DNA from: Nymphaea colorata
Lineage: Eukaryota; Streptophyta; Magnoliopsida; Nymphaeales; Nymphaeaceae
Assembly: GCF_008831285.2 (NCBI RefSeq)
Contig: NC_045140.1
Location: 9,236,505 to 9,300,504 of the forward strand
Direction of reading: 5' to 3'
Length of the DNA: 64,000 nt
The notes below the pieces were generated by a model. It searched no databases. It had not been told where the DNA came from and was given only the letters and a program-made list of their open reading frames with translations. Positions 56,220-64,000 of this stretch are shown here, in pieces; the first letter of the stretch is position 1; each line of letters starts with the position of its first letter. The translations under genes and the position numbers were made by a program.

Positions 56220-57464
56220 GTGATTTTCTCTTCGATGTTTATCATAGCTTGACTGGCGATGATGAACTTGTCAGGATATGGATGGGTTATGTGGGTTTTG
56301 TCTTGTGACTAGAATCTTCGTAGTAGCTATGCAGTCCAATTTCATGATATTCCTGGTTTACTTTTTGTAAGTTCAAATATCGTGGCACTAAAGCATTTGA
56401 TGACTGCTTCACTTGATTCTAAAAGTATTGCTGCTAATGCTTTTGATAGCTTTTGGAAAATTATGAATTACCCAACTAGCGTGCTGTTCATCTACCAAAA
56501 TGAAATAACTGTGATGTATATGACATGAAAGTGATACGTGGCATTTCAATGTATTTACAGTTTTGTTTTCTTCTCAAATATGGAAATGTACATTCAAACT
56601 TCTCTGTGACTTAAAAATGACAAAGGGAATCAGTGTTTCTTGAGAAAAATTATGGTCTATTTTTGAACTTGTCCTTGTCTGGTGGAATGTTATTGGAAGA
56701 ATGTTGCCAGCAATTGTTCAGCATTCAGTGTTGTCAATTCTTGTTTCTAGAACAGGCTGGACTCAAGGAGCTAAGGTTTAGAACGATTGTTGCTATGATG
56801 TCCAGCTAGTGAACAGTTAATCCGACTAGCCAACTAATCAGTTCCCTGCTAAGTCACATGTGAATGGGGATATGGTCCTTGTACTCCCCATACCACAGAT
56901 GCAGCACTGCGGTTAAGGGACATATCTGGATATCCGTTTTTTCTTTTAAACATTTTTTTGGTTAAAATTGAAAAAGGAAGGGCAGGAAGGGAGAGAGAGA
57001 GAACTGACTGTAAACCTGAATGGTTTTCAGTGAGAGAGAGAGAGAGAGAGAGAGGAAAAGGGCACGCACTGAAAATCTTTTTGCTTGAACAGTGGTCCGC
57101 TTTATTTCTAAAATTTCTCTTCGAATTTTGTCAGGTAGAATTCTATTATTCTACATGTTGAAATACTGGGTGCATTTTCTGTTTCGATCTGCATTATGTG
57201 TCTTGTTATTTCTATTTGAAAGAGGTTCTTCAGCTGCTTTGAAGTCGAAACTAGAGACTAGAGTTAGATATGTTGGTACCACTCCTTCCTAGCTATGATA
57301 TTTATCTGGTTGACATTGTATTCTTCCTTGATGTTCTTGCATTTCTCCAGTTTTTATCTTTTCTTCTTGAAGTCTGCTGTTGATATGTCAACCCTTTTTC
57401 CTTCTTGCATCCTCTGTTGTTTGTGTTTGTTTGTCCACTGATGGTTTCATTTTCTTCTTTTCAA
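56220..57464 (+). other. Sequence after the CDKC last exon and intron of array copy 2
   Basis: Non-coding. 56206-56381 is the stretch also found at 30402-30577. From 56455 it repeats 54683 onward at very high identity, including an open frame (56958-57161) that is only a by-product of the GA-rich intron. Confidence 0.7.
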
Positions 57465-57480
57465 AGGATATCTGCAAAAG

Positions 57481-57756
57481 TGTTAGCGTATGGAGGTTCG
57501 GGTCTATTCAGACCCGATCCACTTGTTTTCTAATCCACACGCCTAAACATACTAGGCGGTGGCACATCTGTAAATGTTATATAATTTGTGTACATTTTGT
57601 TATAACCTGATTAGGTTTATTCTTTAATATAAGCTTAAGGATCACACGGCTAAAAGAGCAGGTGACTCTCTTTCTCCATTTGTCTTCTCTTCTTCTTCTT
57701 CTTCTCATTCTAGCAGATTTCAGACGGAGAGACGTGCATAAGCAAAGATTCTTACA
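57481..57756 (+). repeat. Copia 5' LTR
   Basis: Starts TGTTAGCGTATGGAGG, ends AAGATTCTTACA; 276 bp, immediately followed by the PBS. It has a CTTCTTCTTCTT tract near 57680. Confidence 0.95.
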
Positions 57757-57768
57757 TGGTATCAGAGC
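57757..57768 (+). other. Copia primer binding site
   Basis: TGGTATCAGAGC directly abuts the 5' LTR; initiator tRNA-Met type. Confidence 0.92.
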
Positions 57769-57895
57769 CAGGTTCCCTCGTCCTCCGGTGAGTGGTTTCA
57801 GTTTGACGTGATTATCCCTAATCTGCCCTAAGTACTCATTTCTGGCGTGGATATCCCTCATTTCTGTTTCTGCCTTGAATCTTGTGTGATTTGCC

Positions 57896-58027
57896 CTAAA
57901 TCCATTTGCCCTAATTTCAGTCCGTTTTTGCCCTAATTCTGTTTTCTGCCTCAATTCTGTTTTCTGCCCTAATTCTGTTTTCTGCCCTAATTCCGGTCCG
58001 TTTTTGCCCTAATTCTGTTTTCTGCCT
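57896..58027. repeat. Short minisatellite in the Copia leader
   Basis: Several degenerate units of TGCCCTAATTCTGTTTTC lie between the PBS and the gag ATG. Confidence 0.75.
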
Positions 58028-58060
58028 CACGTTGTCTGCCCTAATCATCTTTATTCAGTC

Positions 58061-61000
58061 ATGGATCAGCCGACGCCCTCTCTTCTATCCTCCAGTTTTC
58101 TCTCCCAACTTATTTCCCAAAAATTGAATCATAGTAACTATTTGACTTGGAAACGTCAAATTGTTCCATTTATTAAAAGTCATAGACTCTATGGGCATAT
58201 CGATGGCACTACTCCAGCACCTCCAAAATATATTTACCGTGAAGTGAAGAAGACCGTAGTGGGAGATCAAGCTATTGGGGCTTCGGCTGGAAGTGAAACT
58301 AGCATTGAATATGATACTCTTACGGAAAGTAATCCTGAATATGATGTTTGGCTGGCCCACGACCAGTCACTTGTCGCATATATTACTTCTACCTTGTCAG
58401 AGGAGGTATTAGGAGGCATTGATGATGATTTGACAGCCTTAGAATTGTGGTCTACCCTTGCCACAACGTATTCTCAAGTATCGGAAGCACGGTTTCTGCA
58501 ATTAAGAAGACAATTTCAGGATATCAAGCGTGGGACGCGTACAGTTTTGGAATATCTGAATGAAATAAAAAACGTAAGTGATCAACTTGCTGCCATTGGA
58601 CATCCTGTCAGCGATAAAGACAAAGTGCAACAAGCCTTGAGTGGCCTGGGAACAGAGTTTGATATTTTTTGCACAGCCTTGGAGGTTTTACCTGTCCTCC
58701 CATCTTTTGAAGATCTGAAAGCCAAGTTATTTCAACACGAAGCTAGTCGTGTCCAGCGACAGAATTTGACTTCTCCCAACAGCCACAATGTATTGATCAC
58801 AGGAACACATGCATTGCAAGGGAATCGTACTCGACCTTGGACTCCTCAGGCAGGAATGGGAAGAGGGATTCTCCCGACACCACCAGGCATGAATACTACT
58901 GCTGCCACATCTAGAAGGGTTCCAACTTGCTTTTATTGTAATAAGAGGGGACATGTGAAATCAGAATGTTGGCACAATCCTCAGAATAAGAATAATCAAG
59001 TCAGGCGTGAAAACAAGGCAGCAGCAGGGTCCGTTTCATCCTCATCTAGCTCAAATCCAACATCAAATGTTTCATCGGAGGTGCAACAACTTCTTATGAC
59101 AGCCTTATCTAAGCTCCACTTGAAGCAAAATGAGCAAGGAGAGTGGTATGTGGACTCTGGAGCAGCAGCCCATGTTACTGGTGACACAGGTACTTTATCT
59201 AGTGTTTTCCCTTATTTAGATCAAGGCTCAGTTGTCACGGGAGATGGTTCCCATCACACAATATCGCACATTGGAAATGCACAAATATCTATGGGTTCCT
59301 CTTCCATTCCATTAAAGGATGTCCTTGTTGTTCCAAATATTATCTCAGTGTCCAAACTGATTGATGATACTCACTCCTTTGTTGAATTTACACCGTCTTC
59401 TGTTTATGTCAAGGATGCTCGAACCAAGAGGATGTTCGCTGAGGGCACTCGCAAAGGCGACATGTATGTTCTTGAAGAAGCTCCAAAGTTGTCAAAATCT
59501 CACTCTTCAGATCCATCCTTTTCAATTCATAGTGAAATCAATGTCGCAGAATATAATAAGCCATCCATTTGGCATGGTCGGTTAGCTCATTGTAGTCAGT
59601 CTTTTGTTCGAAGTCTTGTTGCAGACGGGCTCTTAGATAAGTCCAGTCTGAGTTCAGTCAGTGAGTCCAGCATGTGCTCGAGTTGTCATCTCTGTAAAAG
59701 CCATGCCCTTCCTTTTCAATTAATAAATAAAAGAGCTTCAAAGGTTTTTGACACTATACATTCCGATGTTTGGGGGCCTGCTCCAATTCCTTCTTCTTCT
59801 GGGAGTAGATATTATGTTATTTTTATTGATTCATATTCCCGATATACTTGGATTCACTTCATCAAACACAAATCAGAAGTCTTCCGCCTGTTTACTCAAT
59901 TTCATGCTTTGGTTCGGAACAAATATTCCAGCAATATTGTGCATTTTCAATGTGATGGTGGTGGTGAATTTATTTCTAATGAATTTACTGAGTATCTACT
60001 AGATAATGAGATCACTAGACAAACTTCATGCCCGCATACACCTCAGCAAAATGGAATTGCTGAAAGGAAACATAGGCATATTGTTGAAAGCGCCCTTAGC
60101 ATGATGCATGACACAGACTTACCTATGACATTGTGGACCGAGGCTTTTCATACAGCTGTTCATGTTATAAATCGACTGCCATTGGCTTTGCTTGATGGAA
60201 AATCTCCATTTTTTCTATTACATCAAGAACAGCCGTGTTATGAAGATTTACGTGTTTTTGGATGTGTGTGCTATGTACATGTTGATGTTTCCTTACGAAA
60301 CAAATTTCAAGATCGTGCTGTTTTGTGCAGATTTATAGGGTATGCAGAAAATTACAAGGGTTATAGGTGTTACAACCCTAAAACTGGGCGTGTACATATT
60401 TCACGGCATGTTGTTTTTGATGAAAGCAAGTTACAGGACTCCAAGGCAACTTCTTTAACACTCAAGGACAAAAATGAGGTTTATGATACTTGGTTACATG
60501 CTGAAATCTTAAGACAAGGGGCGGAAAAGTTGAATGAACACAAGGAGCAAGCTGTTAATGAACCCAAAACACCTGTCAGTAGCTCCTTGGACAGCGTGCC
60601 TCCATTTCCTCAACCCAATGATCCACCTCCATATAATCGATTTTTAGGCCTGGTGTATTCTAGGCGATCAGTTCCTACGGCAGAACCTACCGCAGTTCCA
60701 CGCCAGTCACAACGCGTGAGACATCCTATTGATAGATGGGTGAGCTATAATACTTTTTCTTTGGATTTTCAGTTGTTTATGACAGAAGTCAACAAAAAGG
60801 TGGAACCAAAATCTTATCACCATGCGAGTAAGGAAAAATGTTGGGTTGAAGCTATGAATGAGGAAATGGCAGCCTTACATGAATGTCAAACTTGGCAGAT
60901 TGTTCTTCGTCCAAATACTAAGAATGTTGTAGGTTCTAAGTGGGTTTACAAGCTGAAATATAAGCCAATGGTAGCATTGATCGACATAAGGCGCGTCTTG

Positions 61001-62361
61001 TGGCACGCGGGTTCACTCAACAATATGGGGAAGATTATGATGAAACATTCAGTCCAGTCATCAAGATGGGAACAATACGCGTGATTATTTCTCTTGCAGT
61101 CTCATATGGGTGGCCTCTTTATCAGTTAGATGTTAAAAATGCATTTCTTCATGGGATTCTTAAGGAGGAGGTCTACATGGAGCAACCCCCTGGCTATACT
61201 ACTCATGATCCTCAACAATGGGTTTGTAAATTACAAAAATCTCTATATGGGTTGAAGCAAGCTTCTAGATCATGGTTCGATCGTTTTTCTCATCATATAC
61301 AACAAGTTGGTTTTCTCCGAAGCTCTCTCGATCACTCTTTGTTTATCTATCATTCCGGAGAAGCTACCACTTGGTTGCTTATATATGTTGATGATATTGT
61401 TATCACTGGGAACTCGACATCACATATATCCTATGTTAAAAATATGTTGAAGCAAGAATTCAAGATGAAGGATCTTGGCGAATTACGGTATTTTTTGGGT
61501 GTTGAGCTTGACAGGACAAATGATAGATTGACTCTTACGCAGCACAAGTATACCCTAGATGTTTTGGACAGGGCAGACATGACTAATTGCAAACCCATAA
61601 CTACTCCTAGTGTTCTAAACACTAAGTTGACTTCATCTGATGGAACTGCAGCATATTCCGATCCTACATTCTATCGCAGCATTGTTGGTATGTTACAATA
61701 CCTCATTTTTACTCGCCCAGACATAGTATATGCTGTAAATCAGATTTCTCAGTTCATGCATGCCCCCACAGAAGGACATATGGATGCCGCTAAGCGGATA
61801 TTGCGGTATCTCAAAGCTTCTCTTGGAGATGGACTAGTCTACACAAAATGCCCCAATCTTTCTCTTGGACATAGCATATATACATATACTGATGCAGACT
61901 GGGCAGGCGATCCCGATGATCGACGATCAGTTTCAGGCTTCTGTCTTTTTCTTGATTCTAATCTCATCTGTTGGAGCAGTAAAAAGCAGCGTGCTGTTGC
62001 ACGATCCAGCACTGAGGCAGAGTATAGAGCAATGGCTGCAGGGACCGCTGAAACATCATGGTTACGACATTTGCTTGGAGAGCTTAATCTTCCTATTGCC
62101 CAATCATCATTACTATGTGACAATCAAAGTGCAATAAAAATTGCCTTCAATCCCATTTTGCATAATCGTACCAAACACATAGAGATTGATCAACACTTCA
62201 TCCGTCAGAAGGTTGAAGAAGCCGAGATCGTGCCTACTTATATATCCACCAGTGAACAGATAGTTGATATCTTTACTAAAGGACTCACAGGGCAGCATTT
62301 TTGGGACTTGAAGAACAAGTTATGCATGGTCAAATCTCATGCACAACTTGAGGGGGGCTGT
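58061..62361 (+). pseudogene. Copia gag-pol polyprotein with one frameshift
   Basis: ATG at 58061. The gag (UBN2-type) spans residues about 10-235 with SEARFLQLRRQFQDIKRGT and LSGLGTEFD. The zinc knuckle CFYCNKRGHVKSECWH is near residue 290, and the protease WYVDSGAAAHVTGD near 362. Then come the pre-integrase HGRLAHCS and the integrase core with HSDVWGP, FQCDGGGEF and PHTPQQNGIAERKHRHI (about 565-680). After a one-base loss near 60968 the frame changes. RT continues in the second frame with LDVKNAFLHG, YGLKQASRSWF and the catalytic YVDD near 61386. RNase H has YTDADWAGDPDDRRS, SSTEAEYRAM and the closing DIFTKGL. The product would carry out reverse transcription and integration. Apart from the single frame change no stop interrupts it, so the defect looks recent or may be a sequence error. 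Confidence 0.92.
62350..62358 (+). other. Copia polypurine tract
   Basis: GAGGGGGGC directly before the TG of the 3' LTR. Confidence 0.8.
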
Positions 62362-62634
62362 TAGCGTATGGAGGTTCGGGTCTATTCAGACCCGATCCAC
62401 TTGTTTTCTAATCCACACGCCTAAACATACTAGGCGGTGGCACATCCGTAAATGTAATATAATTTGTGTACATTTTGTTATAACCTGATTAGGTTTATTC
62501 TTTAATATAAGCTTAAGGATCACACGGCTAAAAGAGCAGGTGACTCTCTTTCTCCATTTGTCTTCTCTTCTTCTTCTTCTTCTCATTCTAGCAGATTTCA
62601 GACGGAGAGACGTGCATAAGCAAAGATTCTTACA
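62359..62634 (+). repeat. Copia 3' LTR
   Basis: 276 bp, identical to the 5' LTR except CATCCGTAAATGTAAT here versus CATCTGTAAATGTTAT there; followed by AAAAG. Confidence 0.95.
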
Positions 62635-63106
62635 AAAAGATGCACTTGATGCTGAGTGTTTCTAGTGTGATCCGTTGCCATGTGGCCCGAAAAGGTACAA
62701 AATCTTTTGTTCATGCCCAAATACGAGTCATCTCATGAGTTCCAGAGCAAGAAGAAAAGACAACAGCAAAGGCAGCACGAAGAAACAGCCAAGAGGCAAA
62801 AATTACAGCATCCTCAACAGCATCAACGTTTGCCGCCAATTCAGCAGCCAGGGCAACCGCATATGCAAATCAGGCCTGACCCTAACCAATGCCCCACCTC
62901 AAGTTGTTGGTGGGCCAAGTCACCACTACAATAAGCCTCGGGGACCTCCAGGAAGACAGAACTGGTATCCTCAAGGTGGAAACCCAAGTGGTGGATACAA
63001 TCCAAATCGTGGTGGCCAAGCTGGTGGATATGCTACTGGACCTTATCCACCTCAAGGCCGAGGTCCTGGTTATGCTGGAACCAGTATGCCTGGAAACAAG
63101 AATGTG

Positions 63107-64000
63107 TGATTTTCTCTTCGATGTTTATCATAGCTTGACTGGCGATGATGAACTTGTCAGCATATGGATGGGTTATGTGGGTTTTGTCTTGTGACTAGAA
63201 TCTTCGTAGTAGCTATGCAGTCCAATTTCATGATATTCCTGGTTTACTTTTTGTAAGTTCAAATATCGTGGCACTAAAGCATTTGATGACTGCTTCACTT
63301 GATTCTAAAAGTATTGCTGCTAATGCTTTTGATAGCTTTCTGGAAAATTATGAATTACCCAACTAGCGTGCTGTTCATCTACCAAAATGAAATAACTGTG
63401 ATGTATATGACATGAAAGTGATACGTGGCATTTCAATGTATTTACAGTTTTGTTTTCTTCTCAAATATGGAAATGTACATTCAAACTTCTCTGTGACTTA
63501 AAAATGACAAAGGGAATCAGTGTTTCTTGAGAAAAATTATGGTCTATTTTTGAACTTGTCCTTGTCTGGTGGAATGTTATTGGAAGAATGTTGCCAGCAA
63601 TTGTTCAGCATTCAGTGTTGTCAATTCTTGTTTCTAGAACAGGCTGGACTCAAGGAGCTAAGGTTTAGAACGATTGTTGCTATGATGTCCAGCTAGTGAA
63701 CAGTTAATCCGACTAGCCAACTAATCAGTTCCCTGCTAAGTCACATGTGAATGGGGATATGGTCCTTGTACTCCCCATACCACAGATGCAGCACTGCGGT
63801 TAAGGGACATATCTGGATATCCGTTTTTTCTTTTAAACATTTTTTTGGTTAAAATTGAAAAAGGAAGGGCAGGAAGGGAGAGAGAGAGAACTGACTGTAA
63901 ACCTGAATGGTTTTCAGTGAGAGAGAGAGAGAGAGAGAGAGGAAAAGGGCACGCACTGAAAATCTTTTTGCTTGAACAGTGGTCCGCTTTATTTCTAAAA
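63107..64000 (+). other. Post-exon sequence and start of array copy 3
   Basis: Non-coding; 63092-63267 is the third occurrence of the 176-bp segment. Copy 3 starts at 63342 and the window ends inside its intron, before any exon. Confidence 0.75.

Larger units (their letters stand above)
57481..62634 (+). mobile_element. Ty1-Copia retrotransposon, nearly complete, recent insertion
   Basis: A 5154-bp element with 276-bp LTRs, PBS, gag-pol and polypurine tract, flanked by the 5-bp target duplication AAAAG (57476-57480 and 62635-62639). The two LTRs differ at two positions only. Gag-pol is complete in domain order but has one frame change near 60968. It sits in the same orientation as the CDKC array, within an exon of copy 2. 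The gag type and short LTRs suggest the Ale/Retrofit group, which I state with low confidence. Confidence 0.93.
57465..63106 (+). pseudogene. CDKC: CDKC C-terminal exons, array copy 2, split by Copia insertion
   Basis: This is the second copy of the RISAK exon. Its acceptor is changed from CAG to CAA (57461-57464), and the Copia element lies between RISAK (57465-57480) and the continuation DALDAECF-TAG at 62640. The donor region at 62695 persists, but a 48-bp deletion removes most of the small intron and its acceptor, fusing the two exons. The C-terminal exon (to about 63106) shows the same in-frame stop and the same frame change before VVGGPSHHYNKP as copy 1. Those two defects therefore existed before the tandem duplication, whereas the acceptor change and deletion are specific to this copy. 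Confidence 0.85.
54679..64000 (+). repeat. Tandem array of a 1.7-1.8 kb CDKC 3'-end unit (two full copies, one partial)
   Basis: The unit starts at GGAAAATTATGAATTACCC: copy 1 at 54683, copy 2 at 56455, copy 3 at 63342 and running off the window. Copy 1 to 2 is 1772 bp; copy 2 to 3 is 6887 bp, or about 1728 after subtracting the Copia insert and its TSD. Each unit holds an intron with a GA microsatellite, the RISAK exon, the C-terminal exon, and the intron or flank that follows. Copies differ by a 48-bp deletion in copy 2, an 8-bp difference near 56533, and scattered substitutions. Confidence 0.9.

Noticed and set aside
1-64000. CRISPR arrays, bacterial operons, ribosomal RNA
   Set aside because: Nothing in the window has spaced identical short repeats, prokaryotic gene organisation or rRNA sequence.

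Overview
The window is nuclear DNA from a flowering plant. The evidence is spliceosomal introns, plant LTR and LINE retrotransposons (DUF4283-type ORF1, chromodomain gypsy, Tat/Ogre-like gypsy with a plant mobile domain), and fragments of two conserved plant genes, a SEC24-like COPII subunit and a C-type cyclin-dependent kinase (CDKC). I cannot name the species. I see no intact host gene. A run of 100 N at 19242-19341 is an assembly gap.

Layout. 1-2384 holds no recognisable gene. 2385-4263 is a decayed LINE fragment split by a small hAT-like element (2900-3369). 4837-8915 is a second, better preserved LINE with several stop codons. Its 3' part is cut off by a Tat/Ogre-like gypsy element that starts at 8916. 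That element has a 3.8-kb 5' LTR, a PBS, a plant-mobile-domain ORF, gag, protease plus G-patch, and RT/RNase H; it runs into the N gap and its 3' half is not in the window. 20281-21176 is exon 1 of a SEC24-like gene with a frameshift. After about 7.8 kb without recognisable exons (including a second hAT-like element at 22773-23049), a 45-bp SEC24 exon piece follows at 28966. CDKC exon 1 is at 29865 and a late CDKC exon at 34326; the kinase-core exons that should lie between them were not found.

From about 35.2 to 54.7 kb a cluster of gypsy chromovirus-type sequences sits between two CDKC exons. It contains a large unidentified ORF joined to a 3' LTR (LTR A), a diverged LTR-like block on the other strand, an element with two long LTRs (B and C) whose integrase core is deleted, a scrambled mosaic of LTR and pol pieces including an inverted pol segment, an integrase-tail/chromodomain remnant and a truncated LTR D. 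From 54.68 kb to the end lies a tandem array, about 1.75 kb per unit, of the last CDKC exons and introns. A young Copia element (57481-62634, 276-bp LTRs differing at two sites, TSD AAAAG) is inserted in an exon of the second unit.

Together this is a repeat-rich stretch in which SEC24 and CDKC fragments were disabled, partly tandem-duplicated and then hit repeatedly by retrotransposons. The insertion order can be read in part: the CDKC stop codon precedes the array duplication, which precedes the Copia insertion; LINE B precedes the Tat element.
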